A DNA stretch of 64,000 bases. It comes from Ricordea florida. Taxonomy: Eukaryota; Cnidaria; Anthozoa; Corallimorpharia; Ricordeidae. The position numbers and the translations under genes were made by a program. Shown here piece by piece: positions 1-14,200 of this stretch. How positions within the stretch are numbered: position 1 is the first letter of the stretch; each line of letters starts with the position of its first letter. Below the pieces are notes generated by a model that saw only the letters and a program-made list of their open reading frames with translations, did not search any database and was not told the origin of the DNA. The stretch covers positions 3,943,622 to 4,007,621 of the forward strand of contig OX453287.1 of NCBI GenBank assembly GCA_949710005.1, given 5' to 3'.

Positions 1-190
1 CAGTGTGAACATCTTTTGGAAAGTTACTGAACAGTACTGTATTGTGGTACTGTTTGTTTTACTATACAGTGTGGTTCTTACTTTTTCATCTGTGGATCAA
101 ACCATGCAGTGTGACCACTCTTTGGAAAGCTACTGAACAGTACTGTACTGTGGTACTGTTTGTTTTACTATACAGTGCGGTTCTAACTTC
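1..190. repeat. 106-bp minisatellite, about 1.8 units, in an intron
   Basis: A unit beginning CAGTGTGAACATCTTTTGG at 1 repeats from 107 (CAGTGTGACCACTCTTTGG). The same unit occurs again at 19081-19430, also in an intron of the RRP5 gene. The array may continue before the window. Confidence 0.85.
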
Positions 191-297
191 ACTGCCTCTT
201 GATCCCTAAAAACACATAAAAGAACTCTGCCCACATCCAGCTATCTTGACCTTCCACCTGGTTAATAAGCCATCTGAATTTCTTTGTCTTTTAACAG

Positions 298-3200
298 CTG
301 AAGGTCGGCCGAACGATTGACGCCTTTGTCCAGCTGATTACAAGTGATTACATGGTGTTAGTTCTACCACAGCATAACTTCCAAGTTGCCTATGCACCGA
401 CAAAACTGGTAAGGAAAAGGCCGCGTGGTGTGTTCGTGCTCGTCCGTTACTTCTTTGTGGTATCTGCGTGACTTATTGCGTTATGTGCTAGTGCGCTACG
501 CTTTATGTTTCATTATTGTTATACTACGCACAGTATTATGCGCTTAACGTAAACTGTAGGTCAGAGTTTTTAATTTGAGTGTAGATTGTAGGGCTAGAAA
601 GCAATCTTGAAATTCCTACTGCGCGTTTGCGTTAGTGTTGGGAATAAGAAAATCTCCCTTTTTTGACATTTGTTCGAATTGAAGATACGACCTTCGAAGT
701 CGACACATTATTTTTCTTCCGACTGTGCGACGAGACCAAACTGGATCAAGCCGTGGGTATCAAACACGAGATCATCGCATATTTAACCCCGAGAAGAGAG
801 TTGAAAACACAAAATTCGAGGTGTTTGATTGTGATGAAACACATATATCACGTGTTTGGTATAGCTTCTCGGACGAAGTTATGTAGAAGAATAAATTAAC
901 GATGCATAAACGAGCCGTGTCTTATCAGATATACAATCACGTCACGACGATTGATTTACTTAGTCTGTCCTTCATGCATCAATATAATATCGATGAGTTT
1001 GAGAATATTTAGGTAGAGTTTTGTCTTGGCTTAATTTGATGCTGATTGCCACTGACGATATGTATAGTTTTGCTTCTTCCCATCTGTGTTAAACTACAGT
1101 GTATACTTACCCCTTTTTCCTCATACTTACGTCTGTGTCATGCAAACATACATACTTTATTGGCTCGTTCCCACGAGGCTTTTCAGAGTCAATTTTACAT
1201 TAAACACAACATAGATGTTTTGTTAAGAATTCCAAAAGGCAGACCAGTTGGCTATTTTCAAGCGTGGCCGATGATATGAAGGATCTAAAACTCGGGATTA
1301 CCGTATTACATATCCAGGTAGTGGTCAGGACAGGAATCGAACCCGGGACCCTGACCAGATTACAAGTCCGGCGCCCTAACCACTCGGCCACGCTGCCTCT
1401 CTATGTGTCATGCATATTTATGCTGTTTTATGTGTTTGTTTTCGTAGCATTTAAACGACATCAGAGACGCTTCCAAGAGGTTTGCAGTCGGTCAGCATTA
1501 CTCCGCTTTCGTACAAAGGTAAACTGCTGTGACACGAAATTCCAATATGTATACAATTATTACTCAACATGGGACACAGGCACGAGCATTCCCCACTCTA
1601 TATTACAATACAACTAAACTACGCATTGTAAATATTTTAGTTTCTTTTTTGAGTTCTTTGTTCTTTCTAGTCTTGTATAGATAAATTCAACATTAAAATA
1701 TAGATCTGTGTGTGTGTGTGTGTGTGTGTATGTGTGTGTGTGTGTGTGTGTGAACCAGTGTTATCGTTTCGATATTCAAGTTAAGTTTCTCGACCTGTAT
1801 TATCAAGAAGACACGAGGAAATGTAAACTATCAGTGTTGCCCCTTCCATTTCTTTCGAAATGGAAGGGGCAAGAGGCATCTGAGAAGCAATTCTTTTGAA
1901 CGACTGCCATACATTTGGCGTTAAGGTAATTTTGTGTCAGATCGATTCATGGTGTGTGAGTTGATCATTTCTGTGATTCTCATTGACAGGTAGCTTTACA
2001 TTGCATTGTTCTTGTATGAAGAAGTTCCATGCTGGTCACTTGTGGGAGTGAAAGGGTTATTAAACGTGTCTAAGGTAACGTACATTTTTACATTTCTCCT
2101 TTTCAGCGTATCTTCTGGCACCCTCCCCCCTCTGGTGACGTTACAAGAGATGTGTCTGGAGAAGGAAAACATCACCCCAGGGGTCATCACTAGAGCGGAG
2201 TAAGTTAATACCAAATCAAAAGGTCTATCAAACAAGTCGATAATGTAAATTTTACCACCCAGGTGTGTAGCCAGGATATTTCCAGAAGTAAGCACAATTT
2301 TCCAAGTAAGGCCCGCTAAATTAAAAAATTTGTTGTGGTCGCGAAAGACATATAATAAATATCTTACAAACCTCGTTTTCTCGGTCCGTACTGTAAGTTA
2401 CGGATCCTCGTTCTTTCCGCTCGGATTTATGGCCTGCGCGCTTCGCGCTTGGGTCATGAATTCGAGCGGAAGAAACTCAGTCCGCAACTTTCAGTACGGA
2501 CCTCGAACTCGGTTAGTAAGGGAGATGGCTTGTTTACTTAGTCTCCGAAGAACCAGGTCCAAACCATGGACCTTAGGTACAAAAGAGTGTACTTAATTGA
2601 CGGAACGAATTATTATTATTATTATTTTTATTATTATTGTTATTTTTATTGTTATTATTGTATTGCAATAGTATGACGGGGTGCGTGAGCGTAGCCCGTT
2701 GACAATGGTTAAAACTTAGTATTAGGATATAAACTTAAAATTTAAATTGTCTGTAAAAATTAGTACTATAAATAGTGCTCTGAAATATTATTATTGTAAT
2801 ATTATTATTGTTATTATTATTATTGTCATTATTATTATTATTATCATAACATTAATTAACATATTCCATACAAATTGGTATATTACAAGGTAAAAGAAAG
2901 TAAAAGAAATAAACTATTAAAACCTATTTCAACAGTGTTTACGTAATGGCTCCCTCCTGGGTTTCAACGTCAATATCGGTATTATCGGTTGATATTATTA
3001 TTGTTATTATTATTATTATTATTAAATTATTATTATTATTATTATATTATTATTATTTTTATTTTTATTTTTATCAATTTTAAGTTGATAGTTTGTTCGC
3101 AGAAAGAGCCTCATCGTGTCAGAGTGCTATAACTAACTTTGTCAGCTTGCTTGATAACTTAGATTTTTGTAAGAAACCCTACACTTTATTAAGTTGCGAC

Positions 3201-4301
3201 CCTCTTTCTCGTAGAGTGAAGTCAGTGAAGGAGTTCCAGATAAATGTAAGGTTATGCGGCGGTAAACTCCACGGTAGAGTCCATGTCACTCGCGTCTGTG
3301 ATGATATCACTGAGGTAAGACACAAACTTGGAAATTTTAGTCAAGAACTACATTTTAGTGAAGCTCTCGGAGGTAATGTGTTAATATGTGTTGACATAAT
3401 TGTGTGTCTGTACAGCTCGAGAGATAAGGACTTCTTAGTGTTGTTTGTAAATAACGGCTGTCAGTATCACCCAACTAGTGGACTCATGCAAATGCCGCAA
3501 TCTGATTGGCCACACTACTAGAGGACTATTATTAGTAATAGTCCTCGAGTAGCGAAATTCGGGACGCTTTCTTTCGTTTTATTCCCAAATAAACATTTCT
3601 TCAACTGGCATTTGCTAACTTTATGATTGCCTTTTCTCCGACTAATTGGGTGATGCTAAAACAATTAAACCCTTCGCCTTCAAGGGCCACGGGTCTAAAT
3701 GTTAACTAGCCCTTTGGATGCACACGGATCGGTGGTGTGGACTTTATGTTAAAATTCAACCAACCAACTTTGATATTTTTTTTCATTGTCTTGTCCAATC
3801 AAAACCGTATCCATATTTTCTGTTATCCCAAGTGATAACAGCTTAGTCCATTCCAAGCTCTCGATATGTAGTGGCAGACGAAATTAGCAGGACTGCGTGT
3901 CGAGATATCTTATGCGAGAGAGACTGGAACATTCCAGGGTCGCCTCTTTCTTCCCCGTTCACGCTGAGGTTTGGGTCTTTTTTCCCTGCTCGCCCCTTAC
4001 CATCTCAGGGTCTGGAACAGATGTTTTTACATGGAATCATTCATTTGCAGGGCGAATCACCGCTGAAGGCTTTCCACCATGGTGACAAAATTCAAGTGAA
4101 AGTGCTCGGTTTTCGCGACATAAAAACAAGCAAGTATGTTCTAAAGCCTTCATGTGTTACTGACTCGAGCTTCCCAAGAGGTTAAGCTTAAGTTGAAATG
4201 TGCATGGGTTTTGTGTTTTACGTTCAGACACAAATAGCCGTTGAGGTCCTAATGCGCATGTGTTAAATTGGAGGTTCACTGAGTTGAAATGTAGTGGGAC
4301 G

Positions 4302-4371
<70 letters not shown>

Positions 4372-7300
4372 TAATAATAATAATAATAAATTAATAATAA
4401 TAAATCTTATTTAGCCAGGGTTATGAGGGCCCTGGAAGAAAAAAGTAACTAAGTAACTAAAAAACTTTTGATCTATATAATTCCAAAATACGAGTTTTAA
4501 AAATCAGAATCCTTCATTTCACTTGCAATATTGACAAAGAGAATTCGGTATTTATTACATAGGAAGCCCGAACTTGCGCTCATATTCGTCTAGTTTAAGT
4601 GAGATACTTCTGTCGACTTTGTCAGCCTTTAGCTTGCATGTCGTTTGTTTCAAAGGATGTATCTGACAACGTACTGTGCGGTCTCCCAGTGCAATAATAT
4701 CTTTTTATTTACATTTCCATACGAACATATAGATTTACTTTCCTATAAATTTTGGTACAAAACATTCATGTGGGCAGACAAACTATAAGTTGATAGTAAG
4801 GAAATGCCTAGTGCCAAAAATGACTGCAAGGTTTTCAAGTTAGATGCTAGTCAATTAAAGTTACCTATTGAGTGCAAACAACGGTTCACAAAGCAACAAA
4901 AGAACAGAAGAATAAAATAAGAGGAAGAATATAAATAACTAATACATACAAGTGCACGTAAAAAAATTAGCTGTAAGATATGGTGAACCCATTCTGAGTA
5001 ACCAGGAGCTCATTACCCGGAGCGTGCAACTGCTGTAGGTTTATGCAACGGCGTTTTCACAAGTAAGGTTATTTTTAGAGCGGCTTCTCCCGCGAAAAAA
5101 AGTTGTTTCCGCTGTCTCAGTTATCTCATAGGAGCTTCTATTCCCTTTGTAAATACCTTGACTGTCGTCAGAAATGCTGTCCGAACACTCCGATGAAGGC
5201 TCTTGTATGTCGGCTATGTTCGTTGTCGCTACATGCGGTTATCATGCTACATATCAATCATGCACTAGCTTGTGATTGGCTCTCCCAAACCAATTCGCGG
5301 GTGAGAAGATCTAAAAATAACCTGACTTGCGAAAACGCCGTTTCACAGACCTAGTATGGGAGTTGTATGCTCCGGGTAATGGGCTCCTGAAGTAACTTGG
5401 TACTAAACAGGTAAGCAGTTGCGTTGAAAGGGCGTTTTCTTTTTTTTGGTCAGCAAGGTTGCCATAGTGGAGATAGCAGGGCTAAAAATTGGCGCTCGCA
5501 CGGTCGCCAGTGGCGAGTTAAAACTGACCGGGGCTACCAGCAGTTAAGGTTTGAACGCCCGAGTGCGACCATGCAACAGAATGTCAAAAAGTTGCAATGT
5601 AAAGTATGCGAAGTACAAAGTTAAGAATAAAACTCAATATGTAGTTCAATTGAACTACCTTTCTCTTGGTTTCTTTGCCAGGACTCTAAAATCACCCATT
5701 TTAGTGTATTTTTTAGTTTTGAAGTGGAAATTTCGTACCATTTTAACAGTGATTTCATGAGCGATCCACATTCACAACATATAGACGTGATTTTAATTTT
5801 GTGATTGCCACGTGACTCAAAAAAAAAAAAAAAAAATGAGGGCTACTTCATTTTGGGATGGGCCACTACGAATTCAAGGATACTGTCCCGACTGGCCACC
5901 AAGCACTGGAGTTAATTTGTAGCCCTGAGATAGCACTCGCTTCCCATCACTGCAACCTGGGTATCTGGCTGCCGTCGCTTGTGGGTTGAGTTTGTTGTCA
6001 ATTCTCTCCTTGCCCTTAGGGATTTTCCCCGGGTTCTCTGGTTTTTCATTCCTTCATGAAACCAATACCCCCAAATTCTGTTTCGATCTGAGCGTCGTAT
6101 TCTTAGCGCTTTTGATAATTTTGTCATCCTAAAATGAGCTATAGAGATTGCTCTTCACTTTTTGGTATGTATGGTATGTAAGTTGTCATCTGAGCTATAA
6201 TTATCATTTCTTATTTCAGGTTTCTGCCCATAACGCACAGAAATTTTACCCTGGCAGTTGCTGAACTAACGATGAAACCAAGGTTTGATTTTAAAAAATT
6301 TACCTTTGACAGTTGATCAGTCTAGGTACGTAGAGCCGGAGAGAGGGAGTAGTATGCCGAGAGCTAGTACCCAGTTCCAAAAACGGCGTCTGGATGTGGG
6401 GCCTGCCACGCCCTTTTCCTCTTCCCTTTAACCATTTAAGCCCCGAGGGGTCTCCCTGTGACGAGTAAAATCGTCTGGCGTTAGCCAGAGTAAACGGGAC
6501 CTGAAGGGTTAATAGTGTTACTTAAAGAAACCAATTAGTGAGGACAAGCAAGAATGGGGTTGCCTCCCTTCTCCCTGTTAAATATGTCCAAGGTCACCTG
6601 CAACTTTTTGTCAAGGGAGATGCTGGTTTTCAAAAAAGAAAAAAAACTACGCATTTTTTTGGGTGGCCAAAGCGCTAGTAAGCTGATACATCACGGATGT
6701 AGATACATATTTTAACAGGCGGAAAAGTTGATATCATAGGCGGGTATGATGAGCCAGAGGCTCATTTTATCATGCCCTTGGCACTATACATCTAGGAGGG
6801 TCCAGAAATCTAGACTCTCGGAAACGTGTTTTCCTTCATTTGGGGTGCAAAATTGATCCCTTTTGGAACTTTTCCCAGTGAATTCGCGATTTGGCATCCA
6901 TTAGTATGTTTACATAAAGAATAAATACCGCTGACACAACGGGTAGAGCCTGCAAACAGAAACTCAATGCGATCGTTCGAACGCAACAAAATGGAGTGTT
7001 ACGTTCAGTTGAAATAAAAGAGAAACTAAGGTGCGAGTACATAAAAAAATGCTGAAATTCCTCTGGAAACAGTTAGGAGAGAGAGTAAGTCCTTTTTGAT
7101 GTGGCTGCTCGCCTTTATAGCCGCAAAAATCACGCTCACAGCCGGGTAATTTTCCCGGCTCCCGGCTTTTATCTACATCCCTGTACATGATCTATATTTG
7201 CTTCAATATGCCCGGCTTCACAAATAGTATTATGTATTGTGCGGCACGTTCTTTCACCGTATTCCTCAGTGGGTTGCCATCCTTTCTAAGTGCTGACGTT

Positions 7301-7761
7301 ACTATGGCGCCGTGAAACGTCGAGGTTGGTTTTGCCCCACCCCCCTCCCCTTGAGCGACGCCGTCCTTGTTTTCAACCTCCTCCCACTCTGAGACTTTAC
7401 AAATCTTAAAATTTGCCCTTCCTCGATACTCCCCATATCTTCATTAGTATAAGACAGAGTGCTTTTATAGGGAATGTGAATATAGTATCATGCCTCTAAG
7501 GTAAGATTTGTAAAAATCTATTGTATTAATGAGGCCGCTTTTATTCTTAGCGAGATGTCAGACGATGGTTTGAAGTCACAGGAGACCTCTGAGGAAGGAG
7601 CAGCTTTCTCTGATGACAGCAAACAATGCCACTGTGTTGGCAAGACGCTCAAGCAGTATGAAGTTGGAGAGGAAATCAACTGTTTCGTCAAAGTGGTACG
7701 AGGGTGTTATCATTCTACTTTCCTTGTGGTGAATGACATATAATGATTAAGCAACTGTAAA

Positions 7762-7796
<35 letters not shown>

Positions 7797-8168
7797 CTAC
7801 TAGCGTTCTATTACAAATGCCGCGCTCTGATTGGCTACGCTACCCACTGTCTATTCTGTGATAGACAGTGAGTAGCGTAGAAGTGTGCCCTTGCTAACAA
7901 AATGGCGGCCGCTTCTTCACGTTTTCGGAATGTCCGTGAAGAAGATTTAGACAGTTTACTGGTCGAGGCTGTTCCAGAAAAGACAAAGTTTTGAACGACT
8001 AGTAGATTTATAATAAAACAATTAGATTATTCGCTCTCGATTTCTATGCGTGATAGTTGACTAGGGCTGCGCCCTCGTCAACTATCACGCGATAGAAATC
8101 TCGAGCTCATAGTGGGAAGACGAGTCCCAGGCGAGTGATTCCACAGCTTGTTCGAGTTCTCCCAAACT

Positions 8169-8202
<34 letters not shown>

Positions 8203-11200
8203 GAGAACATGTTTTCTATTTCTTCTAGAAAACACCACGACGAAAAAAAGGAAAACAACTTGTTAACTTTGATGACCAAAGTGTAAATTCCCTTTGGTGG
8301 CGTCATCATTAGGTCAACAGCTCGTGCTAGTTCTGTGTTTCTATCGAGTTCTGGAAACTTGAATTCTAACCAATCAGCGCGCGTATTTTCTGTGGACTGT
8401 TTTGTAAAGGTTGTTATTAACACTGGTGTGTGTTGATATGTTCCTAGGCTATGGACCATTGTGTGTGGATGATGGCGTCTCCCTCTGTGAAAGGACGAGT
8501 GACGCTGTTGCACGCCTCTTCAGATTTGGAGGTTTGTAGAGCCGCTTGCTCTTACTGAGCCTTAAACTGAAACAGAACAGTCTACAAAAATGGGTTTATC
8601 AGACGGGTTAAAGAAGAAATGAGCGTAAACGTGCAGCGTGCAACCGTCGAGGTATGGACGCACGCAGTTGGTTGTTAATCATGAAAGAAGCGCTTAGCAA
8701 ACCTCTCAAGTGCGTCCTTAACTCGATGGTTGCACAGCTGCTGCGTTTACCATTTCTTTTATAACATAACACTTCACAACTTCACAATCTGACGTCAGCA
8801 TGCAACCCATGGGCAAATGGATCGCGCGTATTAGCCAATCACGGCGCGCGCTTTCCCGAAGTTATGTTATAATAAACGTTAGTTGTACCTCTGTAAGTTA
8901 AGAGGGAAACTGATGTGTCTAGCGTTAGCCCTTCGTCAGAGCGAGTAACAAAGAACTAAATGTTGTGCCGCTCGAAACGTCAACTTTTCCTTATTTTATG
9001 GTGGAGCAACTAAAATTTTTATGAACTCTTTCGATATACCCATTTTGGATCAATGTAAGTATGTGGGCTGTGGGGATAGTTTCTAAAGAAACTGGTGCTG
9101 CGTCGGTGGGAAATTGAAACACAAGAAATTGGGTAAATCAAACGAGTTGATTAAGTAAGTTATACCACCGTAAGGTAAAAGGGAGGTGCTGACGTTTCGA
9201 GCGTTGGGCCTTCGTCGGAGCTCCGACGAAGGGCTAACGCTGGAAACGTCAGCACCACTCTTTTACCTTACGGTGGTATAACTTACTTAATCAACTCGTT
9301 TGATTTACCCAATTTCTAAGTATGTGGGCTACTGCGCACCTACCCCTCCCATGACCCAACATTAACACTAACTTTTTAACTTATTATAACTTTTTGGGTT
9401 AAGGGAGGGGTAGGTTCACAGTAGCCCAGCTATTTACATTGATCCCCCATTTTTAGGTCGTAGATCTCGTGGATTCACGAGATATTGGAATGGTGGGTCA
9501 GAAATGTCACGGGTAACGGGTAACAAAAGCAACATCAGAGCTAATAGAAACCTTGGATTTCCCATGTAATTAAAGATCGTCATTCACGCTCGAGAGACAT
9601 CTGATCCAGACAGTGCTCCATGAAACGCCTGCAAGACACTTGTGCACTCAAGAAAATACTATACATTCCTTAATATTGCAAACTTTTAAGTTAACATTCT
9701 ATCCACGAGGTCACCTTTTGGTACCTCTGATTTTGTATGTGTCAATATCCCACCGATGCAGCACCAATTCCTATAGAAACTAAGCCCCTTTATACTTAAC
9801 AATTAGATTATGAGCTCGAGATTTCTATGGGGTGATAGTTGACGAGGCCAAAGGCCGAATCAACTATCACCTCATAGAAATCGAGCGCGAATAATCTAAT
9901 TGTTTTAGTAAAAATCATAATAAACGAATCATGTGTCGGTGAAAAAAAAAAATACAAAATCTTCAGCCAAGTGCTGTCTAATGTCTGCCGTAGTCTGCAG
10001 TAGCGCAGCCAATCAGAGTGTGGCATTTGCGTTAGTCTACAAGTAGAATTTTACTAATTAACAATTATTCGCCGAAGGCGAAGTGATTCTCGGTGAATAT
10101 TCACCGAGACGAAGTCGAGGTGAATATTCACCAAGAATCACTGAGCCTGAGGCGAATAATTGTTTTAGTATAAATACACAGGTGATTATTTCAAAAAAGA
10201 TAAGAAAAGCATTTTACAACACGAAAAAGTTTTATTTCATCAAAAGCGCGCGAACGACTGGCAGCCATTTTGTTCGTCGAGGTGATTATCGGCTGATAAT
10301 CCGAGATAGCGAACCAATCAGAGCGCGCGATTTTGTATAATCACCTGAGTTTTTATACTAATTGTAAATAGATCGGTTTGTTGCGAGGGTGGGGAGAGCA
10401 AGGGCGCGGCAGTTAATTTGAAATTGTGGAGTTTGGTGAAGATTTGTTTGTGGGGGAATTAGCCTGTATGTAAAGCTCTATTCTCTCCCTCCATCTCCTC
10501 TACCATCCTCCTCCATTAAGGTGCTTTCCCGTTTATTAACCCAATTCCCCATTTCCACGTTTGGCCTTTCTGATCTGAACTCCAACACTTAAAGTAACAT
10601 TGATTGCGGCGAAATTTAGTTTGCATTTTTATTTGGTGAGGAATCTTGTCGCGACTTTACCTTTGACAGTGCCGAAAGATAAATCTTTCACAAATTTTAC
10701 AGGCGCAAAATTCACCTTCTTCATTCTTTCAAATTTTTGATCCATATGAACCTTTCTTACCCTTTTCGGCGTTTTTCTCATCCCCTATACCACATCATCC
10801 TTACTTATAGCTCTCTGGTTTGTACAATGAGTCCTTTATTTAACTAATTGCCCGCCTGGACTTAATGATCTTAAGTCCAAAACTAGTTTACTACCCACTG
10901 CAGTGGGATGCAGTTGAATTTTGTTTCGTTAAAGAATTAACTTTTATAAAGCTCTTCCACCCTTCTCTGTGCTCCTATTCTCACTCCATATCTCTTCGCT
11001 CCATCTCAAACCGCTCGCCTCCTTGAACAATGGGTCCATGGTTTTGCTAATTGCCTACCCTGACTTACACCTCAACCACCGTTCAACCGTGCTACCAGTG
11101 ATTTTTTTATCCACAGGTACTGAAATCCTTGAAGACCCACTTTAAGCCAGGCGACGCCTACAAGTGTGTAGTGATGGGTGTTGACAAATCTCGCGGTTCG

Positions 11201-14200
11201 CTGGATCTCTCTATCAGTGGTACGCAGCTGTTAGTCGGCATATTTTGGTTTGCATTTAAAAAATAGAAAACATGTACCGTGTTTCTATCGAGTTATAGAA
11301 ACACGAGTGTATGTTTGGTAGAACAGCTTTTTCGAGTTCTCCCAAACTTTCACGAGTGTTTTTACAACTCGATAGAAACACGAAGAACATGTTTTGTATT
11401 TTTTTTTTAGAAAACCCCGTGACGAAAAAAAAAAAAAGGGAAAACAACTTTTTAATTTTGATGACCAAAATGTAAATTCTCTTTGGTCGCGTCGTCATTA
11501 CGTCAACAGCTCGTGTTAGTTCTGTGTTTCTGTTTAAGAATTAGATTATGAGCTCGAGATTTCTATCTCGCATAGAAGTCGAGAGCGAATAATCTAATTG
11601 TTTTAGTATAAATCTACTAGTCGTTCAAAACTTTGTCTTTTCTGGAACAGCCTCGACCAGTAAACTGCCTAAATCTTGTTCATGGACACTTCGAAAACGT
11701 GAAGAAGCGGCCGCCATTACGCTACTCACTATCTATCACAGAATAGATAGTGGGTAGCGTAGCCAATCAGAGCGCGGCATTTGGGATAGAACGCTAGTAG
11801 ATTTATACTAATGAGTCATAGAAACATGAATTCTAACTAATCAGGGCGCATTTTTTCTTAGGACTGTTTTCTAATGATTATTAATCAAGTTAGTTGAATG
11901 CGCACTGAAAACGTCTGTTTTGTTCCTCAGTTAAACTCGGTTTCACCATTGAGGCTGGACAGCGCCTTCTTGGTCAGATCACCAAGGTACTTCCAGACCA
12001 AGGCCTCCTTGTTCAACTGCCCACGCATAAATGTGGCTTTGTTGCTTTGACTAACCTCAGGGACAGCTATGTGGAGAATCCGTTGGAAAGCTTTAAAGTC
12101 AGGCAGCTTGTAAGGTGAGGATCTTGGCAAACTTAAGTCCATGCATTTACTCTATAAAATTGAGTGGTATACAGAGTCGTAGCAAATTGATAGCTCACTT
12201 TGGTAGGTACGTGGTGTAAGCATCGTGTATGGCTATGGAGAGCAATGTATGCCATATATTCACTAACGGGGAACCACTATATGATGCTTACACCACGTAC
12301 CTACCCTCACTTTTGTTGATATGAATAGTGTCTTCACGTGAGTGATGTAACTGTCGGAGAATTATTTTTTTACGATTTGCTTCTCCTCGGTACGCGGTAT
12401 ATCACAAGATTGCATATTTTGTAGTTCAATTTTTTACTTGGTTCAAATTTTATTTTCCTTTGTTTTCTGGTATGGTAATGTATGATAATGAGTTTGAAAC
12501 AAAGGAAAATAAAATTTTAACCAAGGATAAAGTTGAACCACAACATATACAGTAAAAAGAAAATTTCGTGGTCTCTTGGAGTTACGAAAATTTCTTTTCT
12601 CGTGTTGAACATATTTCACTCATTCGCTGCACTCACTCGATCGAGAAATATTTTTTAACAGTCCAAGCAGAAATCTCGTATCTCCGGACGGCCATGTAAT
12701 ATCCTTTCTATAACACGAAACCTCGATTATTGTTGAATTAGAATCGAATATCTTTGAAATAGTTAATAGTGAATGCACCAATCAAGGGAATTATTATGAT
12801 CATGATTGACACGGAAATCAGTTTCCATATATGAACGATTTTCTTTACATAGGATACTACCCAATTTAAACATTTGTCCCACTGTACTTTGAGGTCTTGT
12901 TATCTTATTTTTGTGGTTGATTTGCAGGTGCTTTGTGTTGTCCATCAAAGGAACGGATCGGTTCGATTTGTCGTTGCGACCATCAAGGCAAGAAGCTATT
13001 TTTTTTAAAAAAATTTTTTTAAATTTTTTAAAATTTTATTATTATTATTATTATTATTTATTTATTTATTGTTTATTGAAGACAATTTTATTTGAATCTA
13101 TGAATAATAAAAGAATATAATTGAATAAATATAAATAAGTATCAACATTATACACCCCAACACATGCACAAAGGCAAGACGCAATTATTATTGTTCCTTA
13201 TTTAATGTATTTCTCGCATTCTCTCAGGTATAATTCAATTAATGTTGTCGTTCCAACATAATTCGATACTTTTTTTCTTTCTCTTTCTGTAATTATCATA
13301 GGACCGAAGCGTTCCCGAATGTGGATGAACAAGGTACATTTTATTATGAATAACTTAAAGATGCCACTGCCATCCACGAAACTGTGCCTTTTATATCCTA
13401 AAGCCTCATCTTGTTTCCCAACAGTTGTGGATGACAAGAAGGAAGATCCAGAGATCAAGACCTTGAGCGATCTTAAAAAGGGTCTCATTGTTCGCGGTTA
13501 CGTGAAGAACTGTAGTGATGTTGGAGTGTTTGTGAGGTATGAATTCACTTTGATACGTGAAATTTGCTTCGATTTCAGTATAAGCAGGGTTTTCAATAAG
13601 AATTGTAGCAGCAGGAGAATTCTGTAAAGTAACAGGAGAATATCCTGAAAGCACTCCATGTATGAATTTAAAACTAGCTCAGGCTATCTAAATTTGACCG
13701 GAGAATTCTTCGTAGTAGTCGGAGAGTTCTTCGTAGTAGCCGGAAGATTCTTCGGAGTAGCCGGAGATATCTTCGTAGTATCCGGAGAATTCTTCACAGT
13801 AGTCAGAGAATTCTCCGATCTCCGATGCATAATGAACACCCTTATAAGGCGCGAGGGCATTGTCCTAGAGAAGAATCCATTATATTGGAACAATTGGCGT
13901 GATCTAGAATTGTGGACTTATGATAAAGGTCAGATACATATATTGCAAATTGAAACTAAATTGAAGATTTGACTCCTTGCTTTTACGAGTCTGCTGTGGC
14001 TCAGTGGTAGAGCGTCCGAACTAGTAATCGGAAAGTTGTAGGTTCGACTTCTATCGGAAGAATTCGGATTTTATTTTTCCAGCTTTTTCTGTAACGGGTT
14101 AAAAATATTTTGTATGCTCATGGGAAACTCCAAGTACATATTCTGAATTTTTTATGAGTACTCATTTCCCATTGTGAAAGACTTTCGTATTGGTTGTAAA

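Noticed and set aside
663..899. 78-residue frame in an RRP5 intron
   Set aside because: There are no splice sites in phase with neighbouring exons and no family motif; the true exon of this interval is 1448-1518.
1317..1399. Functional tRNA gene
   Set aside because: A and B boxes are good, but the acceptor stem does not pair and the T stem is imperfect; a SINE or pseudogene fits better.
8085..8513. 142-residue frame on the - strand
   Set aside because: It lies across interspersed repeats also present at 11,256-11,500, where the frame is broken; no domain is visible.
9467..9528. Candidate for the missing RRP5 exon (TTTTTAG before GTCGTAGATC)
   Set aside because: The translation does not resemble an S1 domain and the donor phase does not fit the exon at 11,117.
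10083..10340. 85-residue frame
   Set aside because: It runs through the palindromic foldback repeat ([14 protein letters not shown] is the translation of GGTGAATATTCACC units), not a gene.
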